Notes under the pieces: model-generated
Databases searched by the model: none
Seen by the model: the letters and a program-made list of their open reading frames with translations, nothing else
Told to the model about the DNA's origin: nothing
Position numbers and translations under genes: made by a program
Source of the DNA: JBGQOJ01 sp052119585
Lineage (GTDB): Bacteria; Pseudomonadota; Alphaproteobacteria; Rhodobacterales; Rhodobacteraceae
Reading direction: 5' to 3'
Length of the DNA: 64,000 nucleotides
NCBI RefSeq assembly: GCF_052119585.1
Contig: NZ_JBGQOJ010000001.1
Span: forward strand, 682,001-746,000
In this document: one piece after another, positions 43,116 to 51,665 of the stretch
How positions within the stretch are numbered: the first letter of the stretch is position 1
Layout: every line of letters starts with the position of its first letter

Positions 43116-45139
43116 CACTCATCCGCGGTATCGTCGCGCACGCCGGCCTGAATCCCTACCGCACACGCAGGCTGTCTGTGCGATCACTGATCGGTCTTAC
43201 CCGATACGCTGTCGCCTCGGCACAGATGTTGGCGGTCCTGTCCGTACCGGGATATGCGGGTTTTATCCGCCGGAACATGCCCCGCCCGGTGGATATGATG
43301 GTCATCGGGGCGCAGAAATCCGGCACCACTTGGGTCCACGCGCAATTCCAGACAAACCGGCTGGCCGTTGTAAGCGACATCAAGGAATGCCACCACTTTG
43401 ACCGTGGCAGACTGGGCAGCCTCCGTCACTATCTGCGGCAGTTCGGCGACCTTGCAGACGACAGGCCCATCATAGAGGTGGCACCCGACTATGGCCCGTT
43501 GTCGAAATGGCGGATCAAGGCCATTCAGCGCCTGTTCCCCGAACTGCGGCTGGCGTTCATTGCCCGCAATCCGGTGACACGGGCATGGTCGGGAACACGG
43601 ATGGAAACGTCATTCGATCGTGGCATGCCCGTTGATGCGGTGCCGCAACGCGACCTGCTGGATCACCTCGGCCTTCCCAGATCGCTGCGCTATGCGGATT
43701 ATGCCAAATGCCTGCAGGGCTGGGTGGATATATTCGGCTCGGACCGGTTGCGCATCTTTCCGTTCGAAATGATAGAAGGCGCGCCATCCGAATTGATCGC
43801 CGATCTGGTCGCGCACGCGTCCCGGAAAACGACACATCAACAACAGCCCCAGCAGACAGGCGGAGCAGTTTTCAATGGCAATGCCGCCAACATGCACGAT
43901 GCCATCCGCCAGAAACTGCGCCGCGACTACCTGCCCTATGTGCCGTCATTCACGGCATTCGCCGCACCCATTGATGCAAGGTTCGCTTGGTCACAAATTG
44001 CACAAGACTGGACATCGGACGCTTTGGCACCGCAAGATCAACCGGAACAAAACCGTCACGCTTTGGTCGTCTGCGGTTTTTGCCCGAACCCCGATGCCAA
44101 TTCCTCTGGCCAGAAGCTCGCATTTCGCCGGATCGAAGAGATTGCCGCGCGATTTGCAAGGGTCGACGTGGTCTATTTTGTCAATCGCCTTGACCGGCTT
44201 GACCACAAAAACGCCGGACCCCATTGGCCGGAAAATATCGGTACCGTCACCGCAATCAATCTGACATGGCGGCACAGAATGGCGGGAGTGATGGCCCATC
44301 CCCGCCTACCGGTGTTTGCCGCATCCCGTCGTTGCGCCGGACGAAAGGTGATCGAACGCCACCTGTCCAACCCCCGTTACAGCGACTTTTTTGCGGACTT
44401 TTCGCAGGGCCTTGCGGCAATTCCATCGCGGTCCTTTGGATTGTTCAACTTTCGCCAACACGACATCGTATCGCGGCTGTATGATCGCAAGGCACAGCAC
44501 GCCACAGGCCTGCGGCGTGCGATCAACCGGATCGAATCGGCCCGGTCCCGCAGATGGGAAACGAAAGCATGGGCTGGCGCATTGCGGATTGAGACTCTGT
44601 CGGTCGATGACGCCGCGTTCATTCAACAGACATGTCCCGCCGCAGAAATCAATGCTCAGGCGGCACAGGGCACTATTACGGTTCCAGCGCACCTCAGGAC
44701 ATGTGCCACAATCATTCCCGGCAGATTGATCTTTTGGGGCAACCTGTCGCGCGCTGAAAATATCGATGCCGCAGTCCGCATGGCACGCGATCTTCTGCCC
44801 GAAATCCGCAAGACAATCCCCGTTGCCCATCTCTGGATTGTGGGGGCCCATCCAGCCAAAGACGTCATCGCGCTGGAAGGTGACGCCGTGCATGTGACCG
44901 GCTTTGTCGACAATCCGGTCAACGCCTTTTGCGCCGCTGCGGCGGCTGTTGTGCCGCTTCGGTTCGGGTCAGGCGTCAAGATCAAGGTGATTGAAACATT
45001 GGACGCAGGCATTCCGACCATCACATCAGAGGTTGGCTCTGAAGGAATAGCCGAAAATAAACTTCTGATCAGCACGCGCACTGACGAACAGTTTATTGCC
45101 GAAACCTGCAAGGTTTTGTTGCGGACTTTGCCGATGTAG
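43112..45139 (+). CDS. sulfotransferase-glycosyltransferase fusion
   Basis: This 675-residue protein joins two enzymes. The N-terminal part (about 60-300) is a PAPS-dependent sulfotransferase, with the 5'-phosphosulfate loop IGAQKSGTTW (residues 65-74) and the 3'-phosphate motif ARNPVTRAWSG starting near R152. The C-terminal part (about 315-675) is a GT-B glycosyltransferase of the GT4 kind, starting HALVVCGFCPNPDANSSGQK and ending with the donor-site region VVPLRFGSGVKIKVIETLD and GIPTITSEVGSEGI. One polypeptide could therefore add and sulfate a sugar. The ATG overlaps the flippase stop by 4 bases. No frameshift or internal stop is seen at the junction. Confidence 0.85.
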   Translation: MTLIRGIVAHAGLNPYRTRRLSVRSLIGLTRYAVASAQMLAVLSVPGYAGFIRRNMPRPVDMMVIGAQKSGTTWVHAQFQTNRLAVVSDIKECHHFDRGRLGSLRHYLRQFGDLADDRPIIEVAPDYGPLSKWRIKAIQRLFPELRLAFIARNPVTRAWSGTRMETSFDRGMPVDAVPQRDLLDHLGLPRSLRYADYAKCLQGWVDIFGSDRLRIFPFEMIEGAPSELIADLVAHASRKTTHQQQPQQTGGAVFNGNAANMHDAIRQKLRRDYLPYVPSFTAFAAPIDARFAWSQIAQDWTSDALAPQDQPEQNRHALVVCGFCPNPDANSSGQKLAFRRIEEIAARFARVDVVYFVNRLDRLDHKNAGPHWPENIGTVTAINLTWRHRMAGVMAHPRLPVFAASRRCAGRKVIERHLSNPRYSDFFADFSQGLAAIPSRSFGLFNFRQHDIVSRLYDRKAQHATGLRRAINRIESARSRRWETKAWAGALRIETLSVDDAAFIQQTCPAAEINAQAAQGTITVPAHLRTCATIIPGRLIFWGNLSRAENIDAAVRMARDLLPEIRKTIPVAHLWIVGAHPAKDVIALEGDAVHVTGFVDNPVNAFCAAAAAVVPLRFGSGVKIKVIETLDAGIPTITSEVGSEGIAENKLLISTRTDEQFIAETCKVLLRTLPM

Positions 45140-45161
45140 CGCGCAACAGGAAACCGGGAAT

Positions 45162-45194
45162 GCGACTGCAAACAGATTACCCGTTTGCAGCCGC
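45162..45194. terminator. hairpin between convergent genes, candidate bidirectional terminator
   Basis: CTGCAAAC and GTTTGCAG form a perfect 8-bp stem around a 9-base loop, extended by GCG/CGC beyond one A-C mismatch. It fills the 65-base gap between the sulfotransferase fusion and the spike-fibre gene, which converge. No long T run follows on either strand. Confidence 0.55.
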
Positions 45195-45204
45195 ACCCCT
45201 TGGA

Positions 45205-46158
45205 TCAGACCAGGGCTCCTGACGGATACAGCGCAATGGATCGGATGCCGTCGCTGTCAAGGGCCGGTACCCAAGGCGCGTTGATCTGTACGGCAAAGCC
45301 ATCCGCGAACGACCCATCAAAGCGGGTAATCCGGACATCAAAGGCACCATTTGGCGGTGACAGTTCCAGAACATCAGCGGCTCGCGTCGCAGCCGTCCCC
45401 GCAGTCGGAATAAGGCGGGTCGCCTTTGTCCCAACTTCGATCTGGGCACCCAGAACAACAAGTGTTTCCCCGAGAACCACACTGTCGGGTCCGATCCCAA
45501 GGCTGAGAGTGCCACTAAAGGACGGCGTGAACACAAACGCCAATCGTGTGGTCACGCCATCGGGCTGCAACACCCGCGACAGGTTCGAAACACCGCCCGC
45601 AGCGCTGGCTTCAGCCGTCATGCCGCTGACAGCACCCGCAATATGCGTTTCGGTCGACCCCACGTTATCCCGCAGAATAATCCGCGCCCTGCCAGAGCTA
45701 CCCGCCCTGAGCCAGACCGTTATGGCAAGCGGACTGCCACTGCTACAGGGTGGTTTGTTCGAGTGAAGCAGCCTGTTCCACGCCGCGCCGTTGCCAACCA
45801 CAGAGACACCCGGAAAGACCCCCATTGCCGCCAACGCAAGACCGGTCGCCGCCGCACCGGACGCGGTCCAACCCCCGGATACCCCTGCGACAGAATTCAC
45901 CAGCAGGTTTGTGCTGGCGGCCTCAAGAATGGCGAAACGTCGCCCCTGTGACCAACCAAATCGCAGCGTATCAGGGGCGGCAATATCAAGGGTGCCCTGC
46001 TGCGACAGAAACGAGGCCGGCGACGCGCGGGACACCGAAAACGGGCGGTCATATTGACCGCTTTCAAAATCCCAAAGCGCCACAGGCACCAGCCCCGACG
46101 GCACGATATTGTCGACCTGTCTTGCCCTGTTCGATATAAATCGGACTGCGGTTTTCAT
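45205..46158 (-). CDS. phage/GTA-like head spike fibre protein
   Basis: This 317-residue protein has the features of phage head-spike or tail-fibre proteins: a short N-terminal anchor (MKTAVRFISNRARQVDNIV), the phrase LRFGWSQGRRFAILEAASTN followed by LLVNS, a jelly-roll carbohydrate-binding-like middle (ITVWLRAGSSGRARIILRD), and GAQIEVGTKATRLIPTAG with ATRAADVLEL, the phrase that ends such domains in phage fibres. No signal peptide is present. It starts within the stop codon of the spike-base gene (TGATG). In Rhodobacter capsulatus the GTA spike fibre (GhsB) is encoded beside the base protein GhsA away from the main GTA cluster. The match to GhsB is by pattern and order, not alignment. Confidence 0.65.
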   Translation of the reverse strand: MKTAVRFISNRARQVDNIVPSGLVPVALWDFESGQYDRPFSVSRASPASFLSQQGTLDIAAPDTLRFGWSQGRRFAILEAASTNLLVNSVAGVSGGWTASGAAATGLALAAMGVFPGVSVVGNGAAWNRLLHSNKPPCSSGSPLAITVWLRAGSSGRARIILRDNVGSTETHIAGAVSGMTAEASAAGGVSNLSRVLQPDGVTTRLAFVFTPSFSGTLSLGIGPDSVVLGETLVVLGAQIEVGTKATRLIPTAGTAATRAADVLELSPPNGAFDVRITRFDGSFADGFAVQINAPWVPALDSDGIRSIALYPSGALV

Positions 46159-46424
46159 CACCAACCCACCATGATGCCCGATGCCGTGGTGCCCGTCGCA
46201 AAGACGCGCGCAACTTCCATCAGATGCCATCCGGTGGCCATCTCGGGTGTGGTCAGGGTTTCGCCGCCGTTGGTCGTGATCCGCAACGTGCCCGCGACCG
46301 CAACATAAACCCAGTGCGCAACATGAGGCAGGTCCTGCGCATCATCAGGGGTTACGTTCTGCAAGTGCATCGGCCCACCAGGAAGCGTGCGCGCGTGTTT
46401 CTTGAAGGCATCAAGTGCTGGCAT
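46158..46424 (-). CDS. spike base protein, RCAP_rcc01079 (GhsA)-like
   Basis: This 88-residue protein matches the pattern I know for the RCAP_rcc01079 spike-base family: VTPDDAQDLPHVAHWVYVAV, then AGTLRITTNGGETLTTPEM and the C-terminal ARVFATGTTASGIMVGW, which corresponds to the family's VxATGTTATGI ending. An AAGGA box precedes the ATG. It is followed directly by the fibre gene with a 1-base stop-start overlap, as expected for a spike base and fibre pair. Its upstream spacer (46425-46635) is divergent to the sialic-acid genes. Whether this belongs to a GTA or a prophage remnant is not decided; no other phage genes are in the window. Confidence 0.7.
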   Translation of the reverse strand: MPALDAFKKHARTLPGGPMHLQNVTPDDAQDLPHVAHWVYVAVAGTLRITTNGGETLTTPEMATGWHLMEVARVFATGTTASGIMVGW

Positions 46425-46635
46425 ATTCAGATCCTTTTTGTCGAATGCTCAACCAGAGCGGATAGGCGCTAGGACTAGAAAGAAATCCTTAAGGCTTTTG
46501 AAACCGAACGTGCGCCGCTTTGGAGCCCGCCTTTGTCAGGGCTGCTGGCAGTATTGATCTGGGCTGACATTCAAACCTGCCCAATGTATGGGTTTGGGAC
46601 AGGACAAAAAACGCAGTTCCAAAGGACTATATAAA

Positions 46636-47589
46636 ATGCGGATCATGGTCGTAGGTGCAGGGTCGATCGGCAAGCGGCACCATGAAAACCTGACGTCGCT
46701 TGGCGTTGACAGCGTCCTTTGCCCCTACCGCGACTTTGCGTCGGGCGCGGGTAAAAAGACGTTGGAAAGCGGAGAATTTGACGCAATGGTCATCGCCACC
46801 GCAACGCAAATCCGGATGGAGCTTGTCGCATGCTGCGCCCGTCTTGGTCTGCCGTTCTATGTTGAAAAGCCGCTGGCCTATGACGCTGATGCACTTAGCA
46901 AAATTCTGACCTGCGCCCAGCCCGTTGCAGAGCGGTCCATGGTCGGTTTCATGATGCGGTATCACCCCGCATTCCGGTCGCTGGCACAAATGGACCTGTC
47001 CGATATTTACAGCTTTTCGTTCGTGATAGGGCATGACGTCCGTCAGTGGCGGCAGAACTGGCGCTTTTCCGAAAGCTATGCCGCCAAGCCCGAAGGCGGC
47101 GGCGTTCTTTTGGACCTGTGCCATGAACTGGATATGGCGACGACCCTGTTCCACGGCGCCACGATCACCGCCACCAATAGCCTTGGCCATGCCGCCTATC
47201 CCGGCGTCGATTTCGCCACCCGCATTTCGCTATGTGGCGGGGCCAACCGATCCGGCGTGACCGGTAACGTCGAGATGGACTACCTCTCGCCCGTCAGCAC
47301 CCGCAGCGCCACCCTTCGCGGTCTAGGCAAGGTGATCCAGTTCGATTTCATCCGCGGCAGCTATAGCGTCGATGACGGAAAGGGCCCGACCCACCTGTCC
47401 CTTCCGCACAACCGGAACGACATGTTTCTGGCCGCAATGCGCGATTTCCTCGCGCTTGTCGCGGGCACGCCAACGTCCAAAGTAGAGCATTTGCCAAGGC
47501 TCGATCTTGCCGCAAAGTCTTGCGCGATCATTGCATCTGCTTGGGAGGGGCGCAAATTTCAGGGCAACATAACAGGAGAGTTCGCATGA
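46636..47589 (+). CDS. Gfo/Idh/MocA family oxidoreductase in the nonulosonate locus
   Basis: This 317-residue protein has an NAD(P) Rossmann opening (MRIMVVGAGSIGKRHHENL) and the EKPLAYD motif with the conserved lysine, then GGGVLLDLCHELDMATTLFHG. It overlaps the NeuA-like gene by 4 bases. Such an oxidoreductase next to a CMP-sugar synthetase and an SDR recurs in bacterial nonulosonic acid and legionaminic-type loci, where its exact step is not settled. The ATG at 46636 follows an AAAGGA box. Confidence 0.82.
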   Translation: MRIMVVGAGSIGKRHHENLTSLGVDSVLCPYRDFASGAGKKTLESGEFDAMVIATATQIRMELVACCARLGLPFYVEKPLAYDADALSKILTCAQPVAERSMVGFMMRYHPAFRSLAQMDLSDIYSFSFVIGHDVRQWRQNWRFSESYAAKPEGGGVLLDLCHELDMATTLFHGATITATNSLGHAAYPGVDFATRISLCGGANRSGVTGNVEMDYLSPVSTRSATLRGLGKVIQFDFIRGSYSVDDGKGPTHLSLPHNRNDMFLAAMRDFLALVAGTPTSKVEHLPRLDLAAKSCAIIASAWEGRKFQGNITGEFA

Positions 47590-48293
47590 TCATCGGCCAT
47601 ATCGGCGCACGCAAGGGGTCCAAGGGCGTCCCGCGCAAGAATTTTCGCATGATCTGCGGCAAACCGATGATTGACTGGTCCCTTGACCAGTTGTTCGAAA
47701 GCGCCGAGGTCGACGCCGTGGTTGTATCCACTGACGACGAAGAAATCTATGAACACGCCATCGCCAAAGGTGCGTTGGAAATTGGCCTGCGCCCCGATCA
47801 TCTGGCAACGGACTCGGCCGGAAAGTGGGGCGTCTGGCAACATGCCCTTGCCGCATCCGAGGCTTTGACAGGCTCCGCAACCGCGTTTCTCGACCTCGAC
47901 TGCACCTCGCCACTTCGCCTGCCCGAAGACATCACAAACGCATTGGCGCTGTTTCGGTCGGATCGGCCCGATATGGTCATGTCCTGCTGCGAAGCCCGCA
48001 AGAATCCGTACTTCAATCTGGTAGAGCCCGACGCAACCGGCGCCCTGCACGTCTCGAAACCCTTGCCAGGCGGTGTCGTCGCGCGCCAACAGGCACCGGT
48101 TGTTTACGAACACGCCGCCTCTACCTATGTCGTCGCCCCCGACTATCTGCGGCGCGCCAACGCCTTGTTCGAGGGGCGCGTGATCCCCTATCTTATGCCC
48201 GCCGAACGCTGCGTCGATATCGACAGCCCCTTTGATTTCCAGCTGGTGGAATTCCTGCTGACCAACCGCCTGAAGGAACAAGCCCATGGATAA
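47586..48293 (+). CDS. acylneuraminate cytidylyltransferase family protein (NeuA/PtmB-like)
   Basis: This 235-residue enzyme should activate a nonulosonic acid as its CMP sugar. The CTP-binding loop reads IGARKGSKGVPRKNF (residues 6-20), with K in place of the G seen in the typical ARGGSKG motif. The family segments VVVSTDDEEIYEHA, FLDLDCTSPLRLPEDI and VDIDSPFDFQLVEF are present, with acidic residues for magnesium. It differs enough from NeuA that the substrate could be a sialic acid variant. An AGGAGAG box precedes the start and it overlaps the SDR gene by 8 bases. Confidence 0.85.
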   Translation: MIIGHIGARKGSKGVPRKNFRMICGKPMIDWSLDQLFESAEVDAVVVSTDDEEIYEHAIAKGALEIGLRPDHLATDSAGKWGVWQHALAASEALTGSATAFLDLDCTSPLRLPEDITNALALFRSDRPDMVMSCCEARKNPYFNLVEPDATGALHVSKPLPGGVVARQQAPVVYEHAASTYVVAPDYLRRANALFEGRVIPYLMPAERCVDIDSPFDFQLVEFLLTNRLKEQAHG

Positions 48294-49077
48294 ACAACTG
48301 ACCGGACGCACAATTTTCATCACCGGATCGGGTGGTGTTCTTGGGTCCACCTATGTCCGGCGCATGTTGGACGCGGGCGCGCGCGTCGTCGCATCCGACC
48401 TTCAGGGGCACCGCGCCGACGCACTAAAGGCGACGCACGACGGCAATGACAATTTCCGCTTCTACGATCTGGATGTTGGCGACGAAACCGCCGTCGAAGG
48501 CATATTCAAACGCATCATCGGCGACGGCTGGGAACCGAACGTGGTTCTGAACAACGCCGCGATCACCGGCGAAATGCTGATGGGGGCCGGCAAGCCTTTT
48601 CCGGATTTCGCCAACACCTCGGTCAGCGACTGGGAGCGGACGATGCGCACAAACCTGACAGGCGCCTTCATGATCGCCCGCCAGATGGACCGCGATATTG
48701 TGGGCCGCTATCCGGCAACGCTGATCAATGTCGCCTCGATGTATGCCCTGAACGGCCCACACCACCAGATATACGAAGACATGCCGTTCAAATCCTTCTC
48801 TGCCTATTCCACCACCAAAGCAGGCATTCACGGGCTGACCCTGTGGCTGGCCGGCTATTGGGCAAAGCGGCAGGCCACGGTGAACACAATCGCGCCGGGG
48901 GCCGTGTTCAACAATCACTCGGAAGAATTTCAGCGCCGTGTCTCCGAACTTATCATGGCGGGACGGATGGCCAAACCCGACGAGATCGCAGACGCGATGC
49001 TGTTTCTCTGCTCTGCCCAATCGGGGTATATGACCGGCCAACTCGTCAACGTCGACGGCGGCTTTAGCGGCTGGTAG
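48286..49077 (+). CDS. SDR-family oxidoreductase (PtmA-like position)
   Basis: This 263-residue short-chain dehydrogenase has the glycine-rich loop TGSGGVLG (13-20), NNAAI near residue 90, the catalytic set S151, Y174 and K178 (YSTTK), and the C-terminal GQLVNVDGGFSGW. In Campylobacter an SDR named PtmA sits beside the CMP-legionaminate synthetase PtmB, matching this order, but its reaction is not firmly known. The last 14 bases overlap the convergent GT30 gene. Confidence 0.85.
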   Translation: MDKQLTGRTIFITGSGGVLGSTYVRRMLDAGARVVASDLQGHRADALKATHDGNDNFRFYDLDVGDETAVEGIFKRIIGDGWEPNVVLNNAAITGEMLMGAGKPFPDFANTSVSDWERTMRTNLTGAFMIARQMDRDIVGRYPATLINVASMYALNGPHHQIYEDMPFKSFSAYSTTKAGIHGLTLWLAGYWAKRQATVNTIAPGAVFNNHSEEFQRRVSELIMAGRMAKPDEIADAMLFLCSAQSGYMTGQLVNVDGGFSGW

Positions 49078-50383
49078 ACGCCAGCAATTCCGGTATCGCC
49101 GCCAATGTCCGCGCCACACCGCCGGAATGCGCCTTGAAAAACGCATTTATAGCGTTGGCCGGCACAGGTTCTTCGCGGATCAATGCCTCAATCAACGCCG
49201 CTGGCGTCTGCACCTGCAAGCACACGCCAGCGGCAATCGCATCCATCGCGGGATATTCGATCGTCCATATCTGCGGCCCGACAATAACAGGCTTTTTCAA
49301 CGCCAAAGGCTCGATCACATTATGTGCGCCTTTGGCGTTGAACCCACCGCCCACAATCGCCCGATCCGCCAGTTCAAGGTAGAAATACATCTCTCCCATA
49401 CTGTCACCAAGGATCACGTCGGGGTTCTGCGGGTCCGCTTTCAGCGCCAACGCCTCATCGAAAACCTCGGACCGCTTCTCCAAACGCAGACCTGCCTTCA
49501 CGATCATCTGCCCGACCTCGTCGAACCGCTCTGGCGCACGCGGCACGTAAATGAACAACGGCGCATCCGCACCTTTCGCGGCAATCGTCGCACGGATGGC
49601 GTCGATATAGGTTTCGTCCTCGCCCTCAACAGCGCTGGCAATCGTGACTACCGACCGACCACCGGCAATCCCACGGCGGGCCGCACGCGCCGCCGCCAAA
49701 TGCAAAGGCGGCACAGCTTGGTCAAAGCGCAGCTCGCCCGTGACAGCAATGTTCCTCACCCCGACAGAGGCGAACAACCGGCGCTGCGCCTCGGACTTGA
49801 CCAGCGCACCGGCAAAGCCCTGCATCAACTCAGCGCGAAACGGTGCGCGTTCCTGATCGCGTGCAAAACTTTTTGCGGGATACTGCGCATTGCACATGAA
49901 CAGCGGCACGCCACTCGCCCGCGCCGCCATAATCATTTGCGGCCAGATCTCGATCTCCATGACCAGCCCATATTTCGGCGTGAAGGCACGAAAAAACCGG
50001 CGGAACGCAAAGCCGAACTCAAACGGCACCCAGACTGCACGAAACCTGCCCCCGGCCAGATCTGCCGCGAACACCCGCTCTGCCTCGCGGCGTCCGGCTG
50101 GCGTGAAATGCGTGGTCACAACCCGCTCTCCGCGGTTCAGCATTGCACGGATCAAAGGTGTCGCTGACCGCATCTCGCCCAGCGAAACCGCATGCACCCA
50201 AACCGCATCTTTCAGCCCGTCCACATATCTGCCGAACCGCTCGCCCAGATGCGCGCCATAAACCGGATCGCGCCGTGCCCGCCGGCGCAAATACAACAAC
50301 ACAAGCGGCAAACAGACCCACCACAACAGCGCATATGCAAAAAGCACAAACCGAAGCCTGATGGACGGGAACCGCTTACGCAT
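49064..50383 (-). CDS. 3-deoxy-D-manno-octulosonic acid transferase family (GT30), paralogue 1
   Basis: This 439-residue protein has an N-terminal membrane anchor (FVLFAYALLWWVCLPLVLLYL), the segment AHLGERFGRY with the conserved catalytic glutamate, HAVSLGEMRSATPLIRAML, MEIEIWPQMI and the donor-site loop VVGGGFNAKGAHNVIEPLAL, all typical of WaaA/KdtA. WaaA adds Kdo from CMP-Kdo to lipid A. A second, divergent copy lies directly upstream with an 8-base overlap, so at least one may act on another acceptor or donor. I do not assign waaA to either with certainty. Confidence 0.85.
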   Translation of the reverse strand: MRKRFPSIRLRFVLFAYALLWWVCLPLVLLYLRRRARRDPVYGAHLGERFGRYVDGLKDAVWVHAVSLGEMRSATPLIRAMLNRGERVVTTHFTPAGRREAERVFAADLAGGRFRAVWVPFEFGFAFRRFFRAFTPKYGLVMEIEIWPQMIMAARASGVPLFMCNAQYPAKSFARDQERAPFRAELMQGFAGALVKSEAQRRLFASVGVRNIAVTGELRFDQAVPPLHLAAARAARRGIAGGRSVVTIASAVEGEDETYIDAIRATIAAKGADAPLFIYVPRAPERFDEVGQMIVKAGLRLEKRSEVFDEALALKADPQNPDVILGDSMGEMYFYLELADRAIVGGGFNAKGAHNVIEPLALKKPVIVGPQIWTIEYPAMDAIAAGVCLQVQTPAALIEALIREEPVPANAINAFFKAHSGGVARTLAAIPELLASTSR

Positions 50384-51665
50384 CTTGTGCCTCGGTGTCG
50401 GGAAGCAAGGACAAAAGCCTTACTGCCAGATCATCCGCCACCGTAAGCCTGCTGACCGCCAGACGCTTCGCGCTCGAACCGGTTTCGACCAAATCAACCG
50501 CCCCAAGCGCCTTGATCAAGTCCGGCACGTCATTCACCTGATGCGACGCGCCCGCCTTTGCGAAATCCTCATAGTCCGCCGCAAAATTCGCCACATTCGG
50601 ACCGTGCAGGATGGCGGCGCCAAAATGCGCAGGCTCCCACGGGTTGTGGCCACTGACCGGACCAAACGACCCACCCATGAAAACCACAGGGCAAAGCCGA
50701 TACCAAAGCCCCATCTCGCCGAAACTGTCTGCCAGATACACAGCGTCGCCCGGTCCCGGAACCTCGCCCAGTGATCTTGCCGCAACGCCCAGACCCAAGG
50801 CGCGTGCCGCGTCTTTGATACTGTCGGCCCTGACCGGATCCCGGGGGGCCAGAACCAGCAGACTGTGTGGGTCCGCTGCGAACAACCGCGCCTGTGCAGC
50901 CAACACGACCGCCTCGTCCTCCTGATGGGTAGAGGCCGCGCACCACAACCTGCGCCCCTCGACCGCACGCCCTGTCCGCCCCCGCTCCTCTGGTTGGTCC
51001 GCAAGCACTGGCGCAGACGCCTTCAGTGATCCGGTGACAGGAACAGGGGCCACCGCCCCGAGTGCCTCAAGATACCTGGCGCTATCCCGATCCTGGGCAA
51101 AAATCATCGAAAATCGCTGGTACAGAGCCGCATATACCGACCGCACGCGTGCCCGCGACGCATAGGCACCGGCGTTCATCCGGCCATTGACCAAAGCCAA
51201 AGGAATTCCCCTGCGATGGGTTTCAACCACAAGGCCGGGCCATATATCCTGCTCGGCCCATATCGACAGATCGGGGCGCCAGTGATCCAGAAACGGCCGC
51301 ACAAACGGCATGGCGTCCAGCGGTAAAAACTGATGCTGCGTGCACGGCGGCGCGTTGCGTGCAAAGACCTGCGCCGAACTTCTGACCGATGACGTTACAA
51401 GGAAATGCAGGTCGGGGCGCTGTTTCGCCAGCGCCAGAATAAGCCCGCGCAGGGCAAGAACCTCTCCCAGCCCCACGGCATGCAACCAGATCAAAGGCCC
51501 ATCGGGGCGCGCCAAACCGGCTTCTCCCAGCTTTTCGCGCCACCGCGCAGGGTCCTCTTTGCCGCGTCCCAACCTGCGCCGCAACGCCACGGGCGCAAGC
51601 GGCACAAATGCGTAAGTTGCGGCGATATAGAGACGCAAAAGCCACTCGTCTGGCAGGAGCCTAGC
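50376..51665 (-). CDS. 3-deoxy-D-manno-octulosonic acid transferase family (GT30), paralogue 2
   Basis: This protein of about 429 residues starts, by my choice, at the TTG at 51665 that overlaps the neuC stop; this gives LARLLPDEWLLRLYIAATYA as a normal GT30 N-terminal anchor. Motifs are RWREKLGEAG with the catalytic glutamate, WLHAVGLGEVLALRGLIL, WAEQDIWPGLV, and the donor loop FMGGSFGPVSGHNPWEPAHF. The donor loop and the middle differ clearly from its tandem neighbour. Its coupling to neuC by a 5-base overlap suggests use in the nonulosonate locus, either for Kdo on LPS or for transfer of another CMP-ulosonate (inference). Confidence 0.8.
   Translation of the reverse strand, partial: ARLLPDEWLLRLYIAATYAFVPLAPVALRRRLGRGKEDPARWREKLGEAGLARPDGPLIWLHAVGLGEVLALRGLILALAKQRPDLHFLVTSSVRSSAQVFARNAPPCTQHQFLPLDAMPFVRPFLDHWRPDLSIWAEQDIWPGLVVETHRRGIPLALVNGRMNAGAYASRARVRSVYAALYQRFSMIFAQDRDSARYLEALGAVAPVPVTGSLKASAPVLADQPEERGRTGRAVEGRRLWCAASTHQEDEAVVLAAQARLFAADPHSLLVLAPRDPVRADSIKDAARALGLGVAARSLGEVPGPGDAVYLADSFGEMGLWYRLCPVVFMGGSFGPVSGHNPWEPAHFGAAILHGPNVANFAADYEDFAKAGASHQVNDVPDLIKALGAVDLVETGSSAKRLAVSRLTVADDLAVRLLSLLPDTEAQDA

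Noticed and set aside
45205..46424. Reading the spike pair as part of a full prophage
   Set aside because: No integrase, terminase, portal, capsid or lysis genes are in the flanking sequence, and no attachment-site repeats were seen; the neighbours are polysaccharide genes.
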